In this document: positions 16,246-26,978 of the stretch, in pieces | How positions within the stretch are numbered: the first letter of the stretch is position 1 | Layout of the letters: each line of letters begins with the position of its first letter | Assembly: GCA_021413735.1 (NCBI GenBank) | Contig: JAIOPV010000204.1 | Location: 1-41,142, forward strand | Origin: Planctomycetota bacterium | Lineage (GTDB): Bacteria > Planctomycetota > Planctomycetia > Gemmatales > Gemmataceae | DNA length: 41,142 nucleotides | Direction: 5' to 3' | Program-made: the position numbers and the translations under genes | Notes under the pieces: generated by a model | Database searches by the model: none | Told to the model about the DNA's origin: nothing | Seen by the model: the letters and a program-made list of their open reading frames with translations, nothing else

Positions 16246-19200
16246 TCACTTGAGCGTGGACAGGTAGATCACCAGATCCTCGAACTCGCGCCGGCTGAGG
16301 CCGTCGGCGAGGCCCTCTGGCATGACCGAGATCTTGGTTACTGACCGGGCGGCGACGTCGGCCTTCGGCACCCGCACGACCCCGTCGGCTGACAACACAC
16401 GCAGCGCGTCGCCGTCGTCGCGGACGAGCCCGGTCAGCACCCGGTCGTCGGCCGTGCGGACCGTCTCCGCCTCGAACCCCGTCTTGATCACCTTCGACGG
16501 CAGTAGTACCGACTCGACGAGGTATTCGGGCTTCTGCCCGCCGATGCCCTTGAGCGACGGGGCGAGTTCGGTCGTCTGCGTGGCGGTGGTGTGGCACTTC
16601 GTGCAGCCGGCGCGGTCGAATACCTGCTGCCCGAGGGCGGCCCGGCGGACCCGGTCGGCGGGTGGCACCTTCGCCACCTGTGCGGTCGCGTCGCGCCCGA
16701 GTTCGTCGCGCGTCGGCACCGTTGGTAGGTTCAGCCCCTTCAGCTTGTCGTCCGGGGCACCGAGAGCGCGGGCGACGGCAGCGAGGTCGCCGGCGAGTTC
16801 CGGGTTGCCCTTCAGGAGTTCCGGGGCCGCACTCAGAAGCGAATCGACCCGCGAGGCGTCGCTTTTGAACGCCCGCCACGCCCGAACGGCCTCGGTCCGC
16901 ACGCCCGGATCCTTCGCGGACAGCAGCGCGGCCCACCGCTCGGCGTCCGGCTTCGGCTCGACGCGGGCGAGGGTCCCGATGGCTTCTGTGCCGAACTGCG
17001 CCGCCTTCTTCTCGTCGCTGAGGATGGCCCACAAGTCCTTCGCCAGCGCGGCCGCCTTCGGCCCGAACCGGCGGGACAGGGCGTGGGCGGCGTCCCTCAC
17101 CTCTCGGTTGTTCGACCCGAACTGCTTGCCGATCAGCCGCAGCGCGGCCGGGGTGGGCCCACCGGCCTCCACCAGCGCGAACACCGCGACGAGATCATCG
17201 GGACGGTCGAGGGCGAGCTTCCCGGCGTCGGCCGCCTCGGCCATCTTCGCCGCGAACTTCTCCTCGAGTTTCGCCGACGGCGAGCCCTTCGCCCGGAGGA
17301 ACAGGAGGGCACGGCCGACGACTGCCTCGGGCAGGTCCGACTTCGCCAGCAGCGCCTCGACCGCCGGGCGGAACGACACGTCGCCATGCATCTGAACGAG
17401 GGTGAGGAGCGACCGCGGATCGCACGCGCCGGGCGCCGCGACCGCGCCCTTCAGCGCCGCGACCGCGTCGGGTTGCGTGGCGAACTTCTCGTAGCAAGCC
17501 ACGTCCACGGCGATCATGCCTGCGAGGGCCATGTCCGCCTCGGCGGAGGCGAGGAGTTCCTTGAACGCCCCGCCCAGCCGGGCCAGGTGCCACGCGGCCT
17601 CGTACCGCGTGTGCGGGTCGTGCGCCGCGCCGCGGGCGAGGGCCGACACGAGGGCCTTTCGGGTCTCGTCGTCCGGCAGCGAGAGCGCCGCGGCGATCAG
17701 GACCGCGGGCGACTCGTCCTTGCCGAGCGAGCGGGCGATCTCGGCGGCGTCCGGGGCCTTGTACCGCCGGACCAGTTGCGCGGCGAGGCGACGCACCTTT
17801 GCGTCGCCGTGCTTCGCCCCCGCCCCGAGCGCCTTCTTCGCGTCGTCGGTGCCGATCCGGGCGAGCAGCCACAGGGCGTTCGCGGCCCCGAGCGGTTCGG
17901 CCGCCTTCGCCGCGGCATCGGCCAGCGCCGGGACGGCCTTCGCCGCGTCGGCGGTCAGGAGGAAGTCCGTGCAGACCTCGCGGGTGCGGTGGCTCGGGGA
18001 GCCCAAGCCCGCCGCGGCGTCGGCAACGGTCAGAGCCTTCGCGTCTGGCACCGGGATGGGCTTCGGGGCGTCCTTCCCAACGTACCGGATCCGCCAGATG
18101 CGCCCGGTCAGGTCGCTCTCGTCGTCCCGGCCGTACCAGTCGGCGACGAGCAGGTTGCCGTCCGGGTCGAGGCAGACGTGGGCCGGCCGGAAGTGCGGGT
18201 CGGTGCACCACACGAACGGCTCCTTCGCGGCGATCCGCCCGGCGTCGTCGGGGACGTAGCGGAACACCGCGCGGTTGGCGCCGGCGAACCCGTGCCGGCC
18301 CCAGTTGTCGAGCAGTAGACTGCCGCGGAACGCCGCCGGGTACGCCGCGCCGTAGTACCGCATCAACTGCGTGTGCGCGCCGCCCGGCAGTTCGAAGCAC
18401 GGCGGGGCGAGCGGGTGGTTGCCGGCCAGCCAGTTGTTGTCCACGCCCCGCGTGTAGCAGTGGTAATCCACGCCCTCGATCACCCGCAGGAACCGGTTCG
18501 GGTTCCCCTCGCCGTTTGACAGCAGCCACATCTGCCCGAACGGGTCGAACTCGAAGGAGTACGGCACCCGCAGCCCGTGGACGAGGTACTCCATGTTCGT
18601 GCCGTCCGGGTTCATCCGCATGACGAACCCGGTGCGCCCGCGGCCCTTCAACTCGCCGCCCGGCCCGACGAGGTGGATGTTGTGGTCGCCGACGCTCAGG
18701 TACAGGAGCCCGTCCGGCCCCCACTCGAGCACGAACATGCCGAACGGGTTCCACGCCTTGTTCTTGTCCGTGACGAGCGTCTTCTTGTTGACCGCCTTGC
18801 CCTCGGGCGTCAGATCGAAGGTGAAGAGGTAGTTGTTCGCCGCGGCCCAGAGCCTGTCGCCCTTCACGGCGATACCCATGACCGGGTCGTCGAACCCCTC
18901 GGCAACAACGGTGCGGGTGTACCCCGTGCCGTCCGGCTTCGGGTCGAGCCGCACGAGCGGGTTGCTGGCTGGCTTGACCGGCGTGCCGCTTGGGCCGTAG
19001 CGGTAGGTGTGGCTCTCGCTGACGTAGATGCGGCCCTTCTCGTCGCACACCATCGTGACCGGGTTGATGACCAGCGGGTCGGCGGCGACCAGTTCGACGG
19101 CGAAACCGTCGGGGCACTTCATGTGCGCCTTCTGCTCCTCGGCCGTCAGCCGCCCCTTGAGCGACTTATCGACCTGCGTGACCTCGGGGTGCGGAACCGG

Positions 19201-19275
19201 CTTCGGCGGATCCTCGGCCGCGGCGACCGCGGGCGCGAAGAGGCAGAGTGCGGCGAGGCGGGAGAGCGAACGCAT
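16246..19275 (-). CDS. PVC-type haem-binding protein: beta-propeller, HEAT-like repeats, cytochrome c
   Basis: A 1009-residue protein; the ATG at 19275 is used, one codon inside a possible GTG start. Residues 1-20 form a signal peptide (MRSLSRLAALCLFAPAVAAA). From about residue 50 to 400 there is a glucose/sorbosone-dehydrogenase-like propeller: CPDGFAVELVAADPLVINP, CDEKGRIYVSESHTYRYG, FVLEWGPDGLLYLSVGDHN, VHGLRVPYSFEFDPFGQMW. From about 410 to 850 come alanine-rich helical repeats of HEAT type (AANALWLLARIG, VRRLAAQLVRRY). The C-terminal cytochrome domain has RAGCTKCHTTA with the haem motif at about residue 891, then LAPSLKGIGGQKPEYLVESV. This layout is typical of the PVC group. It ends the four-gene minus-strand unit, 74 bases after a DUF1501 gene. 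The reaction is unknown; a periplasmic sugar oxidase or binding role is an inference. Confidence 0.92.
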   Translation of the reverse strand: MRSLSRLAALCLFAPAVAAAEDPPKPVPHPEVTQVDKSLKGRLTAEEQKAHMKCPDGFAVELVAADPLVINPVTMVCDEKGRIYVSESHTYRYGPSGTPVKPASNPLVRLDPKPDGTGYTRTVVAEGFDDPVMGIAVKGDRLWAAANNYLFTFDLTPEGKAVNKKTLVTDKNKAWNPFGMFVLEWGPDGLLYLSVGDHNIHLVGPGGELKGRGRTGFVMRMNPDGTNMEYLVHGLRVPYSFEFDPFGQMWLLSNGEGNPNRFLRVIEGVDYHCYTRGVDNNWLAGNHPLAPPCFELPGGAHTQLMRYYGAAYPAAFRGSLLLDNWGRHGFAGANRAVFRYVPDDAGRIAAKEPFVWCTDPHFRPAHVCLDPDGNLLVADWYGRDDESDLTGRIWRIRYVGKDAPKPIPVPDAKALTVADAAAGLGSPSHRTREVCTDFLLTADAAKAVPALADAAAKAAEPLGAANALWLLARIGTDDAKKALGAGAKHGDAKVRRLAAQLVRRYKAPDAAEIARSLGKDESPAVLIAAALSLPDDETRKALVSALARGAAHDPHTRYEAAWHLARLGGAFKELLASAEADMALAGMIAVDVACYEKFATQPDAVAALKGAVAAPGACDPRSLLTLVQMHGDVSFRPAVEALLAKSDLPEAVVGRALLFLRAKGSPSAKLEEKFAAKMAEAADAGKLALDRPDDLVAVFALVEAGGPTPAALRLIGKQFGSNNREVRDAAHALSRRFGPKAAALAKDLWAILSDEKKAAQFGTEAIGTLARVEPKPDAERWAALLSAKDPGVRTEAVRAWRAFKSDASRVDSLLSAAPELLKGNPELAGDLAAVARALGAPDDKLKGLNLPTVPTRDELGRDATAQVAKVPPADRVRRAALGQQVFDRAGCTKCHTTATQTTELAPSLKGIGGQKPEYLVESVLLPSKVIKTGFEAETVRTADDRVLTGLVRDDGDALRVLSADGVVRVPKADVAARSVTKISVMPEGLADGLSRREFEDLVIYLSTLK

Positions 19276-19349
19276 CACGGGCTCCGGGGAGTGTCGGTCT
19301 GTGCGGGCGGGTTTGCCCCGTTCCCAGCGGGCGAGGCCGCCGCGGCAGG

Positions 19350-20750
19350 TCAGAACAGGTCGTCGATGACGGCGTGGTTATCGACAGCGGCCTTGATGTC
19401 GCGGTGGACGTCGGTGCGTAGACGAAGTTTGCCCAGATCGAACAGGTGGTGCATCACCGTCGCGAACAGGTTCGCCGGCTTGTAGACCTTCGTTGTCGGG
19501 ACCGACGCGGTCGCGTCCGTCTTGCCGATCACCTGCCCGGTCTTGACCCCGCCGCCAGTGAGAACGAGCGGCGTGACGTTCCCATAGTGGTCGCGGCCGC
19601 CGTTCTTGTTCAGCTTTGGCGTCCGGCCCATCTCGCCGGTCACCACCAGGAGGACGCGGTCGGACAGCCCGCGCTGCTTCAGATCCTCGACGAAGGCAGC
19701 GACGGCATGGTCCACCTGCGGCGCGAGCCACTTCAGCCCCTCCATGTTCTTGGGGCTGTTGTTGTTCGCGTGCATGTCCCAGCCGCAGTCCGACACCGTC
19801 ACGAACCCGACGCCGTTCTCGACCAGCCGACGGGCCAACAGCATCTGTCGGCCGAGCAGGTTCGTGGCCCGCTTCATGTCGTGCCAGCGGGTGGCCTCCT
19901 CCAGCTTGAACAGCTTGCTCGTGTCGTACCGCTCCACCGTCTTCGGGTCTTCCTTCGACAGGTCGAATGCTGCCGTCACGCCGCGGGTGATGACGTCGGC
20001 CGCCTGCTGCTGGTACTTGCCGGCCTGTGCGACGGCGGGGTCGCGGTCGAGGTCGCGGCGGAGCCCGTCAAGGTCGGCCAGGAGTTTCCGCCGGTCGTCG
20101 AACTGCTCGCGCGGGAGGGTCAGGCTCATCGCCTGTTTGAGCTTCGACCCGCCGGACGGGTTGAACGCCTCGCACTGGGGCCCGAGCGAACCGGGCTGGG
20201 TGAGCGTCGGCAATGCTCCCGTCTCGAAGTTGTTCTGGAGCGTCAGCCCGTCCTGCACGGCCTCGGGCAGCACCAGCACGTTGGTGGGGAGCCCGCTGCG
20301 TGGGTGCGTGGTGCCGGCGAGGTTGGCGTACGCGGCGCTCATCGAAGCCTTGGCCCCGTTCCCGCCGGTGGTGACTGCCTGATAGGTGTGCCCGCCGTTG
20401 CCGGAGGCGAACGACCGGACAAAGGCGAACTCCTTCGCCAGCGCGGCCATCTTTGGGAAGTGCTCGCTGAACCGCACCCCTGGGAGAGCCGTGGGGATCG
20501 TGTCGCCGAGCGTGCGAGTCTCCTGTGGCGCGTCCGGCTTCGGGTCCCACGTTTCGAGCTGCGTCGGCCCGCCCTGGAGGAACAGGAGAACGACAGCCTT
20601 CGCCTCGGTCGAATCGCCCGTCGCGGCCCGCGCGGCGAGCAGGTCCGCGAGGGTCAGCCCGCCCAGCGCGAGCCCACCGACGCGGAGGAATTCGCGGCGG
20701 GTGCGGCCCTGGCAGGTGTGGGCGTAGCCGCGGTCGAAGATCGTGAGCAT
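19350..20750 (-). CDS. DUF1501 domain-containing exported protein (tandem copy 2)
   Basis: A 466-residue protein; the ATG at 20750 is preferred over a TTG two codons upstream because AGAGGGA lies at a suitable distance. The leader MLTIFDRGYAHTCQG, then TRREFLRVGGLALGGLTL, is the classic DUF1501 twin-arginine-like N-terminus. Further landmarks are VVLLFLQGGPTQLETWDPK near residue 54, FAFVRSFASGNGGHTYQAV, GRQMLLARRLVENGVGFVTV near residue 300, WDMHANNN, LLVVTGEMGRTPKLNKNGG near residue 363, GRDHYGNVTPLVLTGGGV and ANLFATVMHHLFDLG. It lies 36 bases after another DUF1501 gene with the same N-terminal layout, so the two arose by tandem duplication or were kept as a pair. The shared transcript starts at the DUF1549/DUF1553 gene. 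Confidence 0.93.
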   Translation of the reverse strand: MLTIFDRGYAHTCQGRTRREFLRVGGLALGGLTLADLLAARAATGDSTEAKAVVLLFLQGGPTQLETWDPKPDAPQETRTLGDTIPTALPGVRFSEHFPKMAALAKEFAFVRSFASGNGGHTYQAVTTGGNGAKASMSAAYANLAGTTHPRSGLPTNVLVLPEAVQDGLTLQNNFETGALPTLTQPGSLGPQCEAFNPSGGSKLKQAMSLTLPREQFDDRRKLLADLDGLRRDLDRDPAVAQAGKYQQQAADVITRGVTAAFDLSKEDPKTVERYDTSKLFKLEEATRWHDMKRATNLLGRQMLLARRLVENGVGFVTVSDCGWDMHANNNSPKNMEGLKWLAPQVDHAVAAFVEDLKQRGLSDRVLLVVTGEMGRTPKLNKNGGRDHYGNVTPLVLTGGGVKTGQVIGKTDATASVPTTKVYKPANLFATVMHHLFDLGKLRLRTDVHRDIKAAVDNHAVIDDLF

Positions 20751-20786
20751 CTGCAATCCCTCTTTTTCGGTGCGACACGTGGCCAG

Positions 20787-22226
20787 TCAAAACAGCTCGC
20801 TGATCGGCTGGCCGGTGTTGACGAGGTTCGCAACCTCGGCGGGCAGGAGCGCAGGATTGGTCCGCACCGCTGACGTGTCGAACAGCGTGTGCAGCACCGT
20901 CGCCAGCAGGTGCTCGGGCTTGTACGCCTTTGTCACCGGCTTGGCCCCGGTCTTGTCGCTCTGCCCGACCACCTGCCCCATCTTCAGGCCCCCGCCGGCC
21001 AGCACCAGCGGGGTGATGTCCGCGTGGTGCCCCGTTCCGCCGTTCTTCCCCTTACTCGGGCTGCGTCCCATCTCGCCGGTGATGATCAGCAGCACCTTAT
21101 CTTCCAGCCCGCGATCCTTCAAATCGTCGAGGAACGCTGCGACGGCGTGGTCAAGCTGCGGCCCCAGGAACTCCATCCCCTGCGGGCAACCGGGGTTGTT
21201 GCCGTCGGCGTGGAAGTCCCAGCACGAGTCGAGTACCGTGACGAACCCAGCCCCGCGCTCAACCAGACGGCGTGCGAGCAGCATCTGCTTGCCGAGCAGG
21301 TTCGTCACCCGCGACTGGTTCACCAGCTTGTTGTAGTTCTTGCCGTCCTTGTGGTAGTCCTCCATCTTGAACAGGTGGCCCGTGTCGTACTTCGCCACCG
21401 TCTTCAGGTCTTCCTTCGTGATGTCGAAGGCATCGGCGATCCCCTTCACGAGCACGTCGGCGGCCTGCCGCTGGAAGGCGTCGATGCCGGCGGCCTCGCC
21501 GGTCTTGTCGAGCGTCCGCTTGAACCCGTCGAGCTTGCCGAGCAGGCTCTTGCGGTCCTCGAAGTCCGACTGCTGCATTTGGAGTTGCAGGTTCTTCAGC
21601 AGCGAGTCGGCTCCCATCGGGATGAAGGCATCGTAGGCGCGGCCGACGCCGCCAGCCGGGATGTAGTTCTTCAGCACGTAATCGAGCTGGAACGGCCCGG
21701 TCGGAGTGCCGAGCCTCAGATCGGGGCGGATCGCCTCCGGGACGACCACCGTGTTGGTGGGCACGCCGGTCTTGGGGTTCATCGCCCCGAGCGCGCGGGC
21801 CACGATCGCGGCCATCGGCGATTTCATCGGGCTGCGACCGGTGATGACCGGAAGTTGATTGTGCCCGCCGTCCGTGCTGCCAAATGACCTCACTACCGCG
21901 AGCCGGTCGGCCCGCTCGCCCATCTTTGGGAAGGTGCCGCCGAACTTCACGCCCGGGAGCTTTGTCTGCACCTCGCCGGTGCAACTGCGGATGTTCTCCG
22001 GGACATTTTCTTTCGGGTCGAACGTCTCGATCTGCGGTGGCCCGCCGACGAGGAACAACATCACCACCGCCTTGTCGCGGTACGCGGCACCGGCTTCCGC
22101 GACCCGCGCCCGGAGCAACCCCGGGAGCGTCAGGCCGCCCAGGGCGAGACCGCCGACGCGGAGCAGTTCACGCCGCGACACGCCGGCACAGGTGCGGGTG
22201 TTGTCCGACCCAAAGACCGAAAACAT
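20787..22226 (-). CDS. DUF1501 domain-containing exported protein (tandem copy 1)
   Basis: A 479-residue DUF1501 protein. The leader MFSVFGSDNTRTCAG, then SRRELLRVGGLALGGLTL, mirrors that of the gene downstream. Landmarks are VVMLFLVGGPPQIETFDPK near residue 54, LAVVRSFGSTDGGHNQLPV, GKQMLLARRLVERGAGFVTV near residue 308, WDFHADGNN, and LLIITGEMGRSPSKGKNGG near residue 370. Two motifs deviate from the family: GRSP replaces GRTP, and GTGHH replaces GRDH(W/Y). The sequence therefore has changed near the presumed metal site, and it may bind another substrate or have lost activity. It starts 43 bases after the DUF1549/DUF1553 stop. Identity as DUF1501 is firm; activity is unknown. Confidence 0.93.
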   Translation of the reverse strand: MFSVFGSDNTRTCAGVSRRELLRVGGLALGGLTLPGLLRARVAEAGAAYRDKAVVMLFLVGGPPQIETFDPKENVPENIRSCTGEVQTKLPGVKFGGTFPKMGERADRLAVVRSFGSTDGGHNQLPVITGRSPMKSPMAAIVARALGAMNPKTGVPTNTVVVPEAIRPDLRLGTPTGPFQLDYVLKNYIPAGGVGRAYDAFIPMGADSLLKNLQLQMQQSDFEDRKSLLGKLDGFKRTLDKTGEAAGIDAFQRQAADVLVKGIADAFDITKEDLKTVAKYDTGHLFKMEDYHKDGKNYNKLVNQSRVTNLLGKQMLLARRLVERGAGFVTVLDSCWDFHADGNNPGCPQGMEFLGPQLDHAVAAFLDDLKDRGLEDKVLLIITGEMGRSPSKGKNGGTGHHADITPLVLAGGGLKMGQVVGQSDKTGAKPVTKAYKPEHLLATVLHTLFDTSAVRTNPALLPAEVANLVNTGQPISELF

Positions 22227-22269
22227 GAGCGTCTCCCGTGCGAGGGTGGATTCTGGTTGGGTTCGGCGA

Positions 22270-24555
<2,286 letters not shown>

Positions 24556-24750
24556 GGCAGGCTCGGGAGACAAGGAGGCGGGCGGTTCGGCGGGTGGTGG
24601 CTCGTGTCCGAACCACGTTGTCATCTCTGAACCCCGCTGCGAGTACTCCCCAGACGCACGGGATCGCTATTTCTCGAAAAAATGGTGTCGCCGTCTGCGC
24701 CCCGCGACTGCGGGGTTTGGTTGTTTGTTCCTCTCGTGGAGTCCGCCCCG
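24556..24750. promoter_or_regulatory. Divergent promoter region
   Basis: These 195 bases separate two divergent units. An AT-rich patch near 24668-24683 is the likeliest site for promoter elements, but no convincing -35/-10 pair was recognised. The rightward leader contains a strong hairpin (separate entry) about 35 bases before the start codon at 24751. Confidence 0.35.
24700..24729 (+). terminator. Terminator-like hairpin in the leader of the 24751 gene
   Basis: CCCCGC at 24700-24705 and GCGGGG at 24710-24715 form a perfect 6-bp GC stem with a GACT loop, followed by the T-rich tail TTTGGTTGTTTGTT. Because the gene to the left runs the other way, no plus-strand transcript from upstream needs to end here. 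It may therefore be an attenuator or a leader structure for the 24751 unit. Confidence 0.45.
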
Positions 24751-26940
24751 ATGTTCCGCTTCGCACTCCCCGCCCTCGCACTGGTTGCTGTCTTTCTCGG
24801 TGCCCGCGCCGCCGACCCGCCCGCTGGTCCGACCGAGTTCAAGTTCGAGACGGCCGCCCAGAGCAAGTCCGAGTTCGACAAATCCGCGGCACCATTCCTG
24901 ACGAAGCACTGCGCCGAGTGCCACAACGCGAAGAACGCGAAGGGCGACCTCGACCTGGCCGCCCTCGACCCGGACATGAAGGCGACCACCAGCGGGGCCC
25001 GGTGGGCGATGGTGGTCGAGAAACTCGCCACCGGCGAGATGCCGCCGAAGGGCAAGCCGCGGCCCGCGGACGCCGAGCTGGTCGCGGTCGGGCAGTGGGC
25101 GCACGCCGAGGCGAAGCGGGCCGGGCGGCCGTTCACCCGCCGGGCCGCCTACGCCAACGGCAACGCCGTCCCGCACCATGTCCTGTTCGACCCGAAGAAC
25201 GTCCCGCCGTTCGACGGCGGCCCACGGGTCCGCCGGCTCAGCCCCGAGATCTACGCCGCGTTCACCAACGACCTCGCGAAGGGCAGGCCCGGCATCGGCC
25301 AGCCGTTCTCGCCCGAGGGGAAGTCCACGTTCAAAGACATGGGCGCGCCAAAGATGGATGAGCCGGTCACGGCACAACTGATCCAGAACGCCCTCGCCAT
25401 CGTCGAGTTGCAAACGGCCTACAAGGTCGAGGACGGGCAGGTGAAGGGCGTCGGCTTCACGCAGAAAGAGTTCCTCGCGCTCTTCGATCCCAAGAACCTA
25501 CCCACCGACGTGCAGTTGGAAGCGGCGGTGGCGAAACAGTTCGACACCATCCTGAAGCGGCAGCCGACGGCGGAGGAGAAAGCACGCTTCGTCGCACTGA
25601 TGAAGAAGAACATCACCGACGCCGGGCAGACGGTCGGCGTCCGGTACGCCTTGGCGGCGGTACTCCTGCTGCCGGAGGCGGTGTTCCGGATGGAGGTCGG
25701 CGCCGGCAAGCCCGACGCGAAGGGCAGGGTCCGGCTCGCCCCCCGCGAGATCGCCTTCGCGCTGGCTTACGCCCTGACCGACAAGCGGCCGGACGCCGAA
25801 CTGCTGAAGGCCGCGGCGACCGGCGAACTCGACACCGACGCGGGCGTGGCGAAGCAGGTCCGGCGGCTGCTCGACGACCCGAAGACGGATAAGACCCGCA
25901 TTCTCCGGTTCATCCGCGAGTACTTCGGTTACGACGCAGCGCTGGAAGTGTTCAAGGACAGCAAGGATAACCCCGAGCACGACGCGCGGGTTCTGATCGA
26001 AGACACCGACCGGCTCGTCCTTTACGTTCTCGAACAGGACAGGCAGGTTCTCAAGGAGTTGTTGACGACGAACAAGAGTTTCGTCGCGTACAAGACGGCC
26101 GCCGACACGAAGAAGAAGCGGGCGGAAGAACTCGCGAAATTCGAGAGGGAGAAGGCCGCGAACCCGGAGAAGTTCAAGGGCAAGACGTACAAGCCCTTCG
26201 GCAAGAGCGTCTACGAGGTCTACGGGCTGAAGGATTTCCCCGATACCCAACCGGTCGAACTTCCCGCGGAGCAGCGGGCGGGCATTCTCACCCAGCCGGC
26301 CTGGCTGGTCGCGCAATCCACGAGCTTCGACAACCACGCGATCCACCGCGGCAAGTGGGTCCGCGAACGGTTGCTCGGCGGCGTGGTGCCGGATGTCCCG
26401 ATCACGGTGGATGCGCAACTGCCCGACGCGCCGCACAAGACGCTCCGCGAGCGGATGGCCGTGACGCAGCAGGAGTACTGCTGGAAGTGCCACCGGCTCA
26501 TGAACGACGTGGGCTACCCGTTCGAGCAGTTCGATCACTTCGGCCGCTTCCGCACGGCCGAGAAGGTGCTCGACCCGGTTGCCACAGAGAAGAACAAAGA
26601 CCCGAAGGGGAAGCCGCTCGGCCCGGTGACGCGTGACGCCCCGCAGGACGCCACCGGCCTGATCGCCCACGTCGGCGACCCGGCGCTGGACGGTCCGGTG
26701 AAGAACGTGGCCGAGTACATGAAGCGTCTGGCAAGTTCGGAGCGGGTCGAGCAGGTGTTCGTCCGGCACGCCTTCCGCTACTGGACGAGCCGCAATGAAA
26801 GCCCCGGCGACGCCGCCACGTTGCAGGCCGCACACAAGGCCTACCGCGACAGCAATGGCAGCATGAAGGCGCTGATCGTCTCGCTCTTGAGTTCCGAGTC
26901 GTTCCTTTACCGCGTGCCCCCGCCCGAGTCGAACAAGTAA
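24751..26940 (+). CDS. Cytochrome-like DUF1595/DUF1592/DUF1588/DUF1585 protein
   Basis: A 729-residue protein; the ATG at 24751 begins a signal peptide (MFRFALPALALVAVFLGARA, cleavage near residue 20) and is preceded by GGAG. The N-terminal cytochrome part has KHCAECHNAKNAKG (C54-C57-H58), then the EKLATGEMPPKGKPRP stretch. DUF1595 is around LKRQPTAEEKARFVALM, DUF1592 around APREIAFALAYALTDKRPD and ILRFIREYFGYD. DUF1588 has HRGKWVRERLLGGVVPDVP and CWKCHRLMNDVGYPFEQFD (haem motif near residue 577), and DUF1585 FVRHAFRYWTSRNE to SFLYR. It is paralogous to the partial gene at the start of the window. It leads a plus-strand unit and is followed after 38 bases by its DUF1552 partner. An exported dihaem protein of unknown reaction. 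Confidence 0.93.
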   Translation: MFRFALPALALVAVFLGARAADPPAGPTEFKFETAAQSKSEFDKSAAPFLTKHCAECHNAKNAKGDLDLAALDPDMKATTSGARWAMVVEKLATGEMPPKGKPRPADAELVAVGQWAHAEAKRAGRPFTRRAAYANGNAVPHHVLFDPKNVPPFDGGPRVRRLSPEIYAAFTNDLAKGRPGIGQPFSPEGKSTFKDMGAPKMDEPVTAQLIQNALAIVELQTAYKVEDGQVKGVGFTQKEFLALFDPKNLPTDVQLEAAVAKQFDTILKRQPTAEEKARFVALMKKNITDAGQTVGVRYALAAVLLLPEAVFRMEVGAGKPDAKGRVRLAPREIAFALAYALTDKRPDAELLKAAATGELDTDAGVAKQVRRLLDDPKTDKTRILRFIREYFGYDAALEVFKDSKDNPEHDARVLIEDTDRLVLYVLEQDRQVLKELLTTNKSFVAYKTAADTKKKRAEELAKFEREKAANPEKFKGKTYKPFGKSVYEVYGLKDFPDTQPVELPAEQRAGILTQPAWLVAQSTSFDNHAIHRGKWVRERLLGGVVPDVPITVDAQLPDAPHKTLRERMAVTQQEYCWKCHRLMNDVGYPFEQFDHFGRFRTAEKVLDPVATEKNKDPKGKPLGPVTRDAPQDATGLIAHVGDPALDGPVKNVAEYMKRLASSERVEQVFVRHAFRYWTSRNESPGDAATLQAAHKAYRDSNGSMKALIVSLLSSESFLYRVPPPESNK

Positions 26941-26978
26941 CCGACCTTCGTCCCTCCCACCCCGCCGGAGAATCTGCC

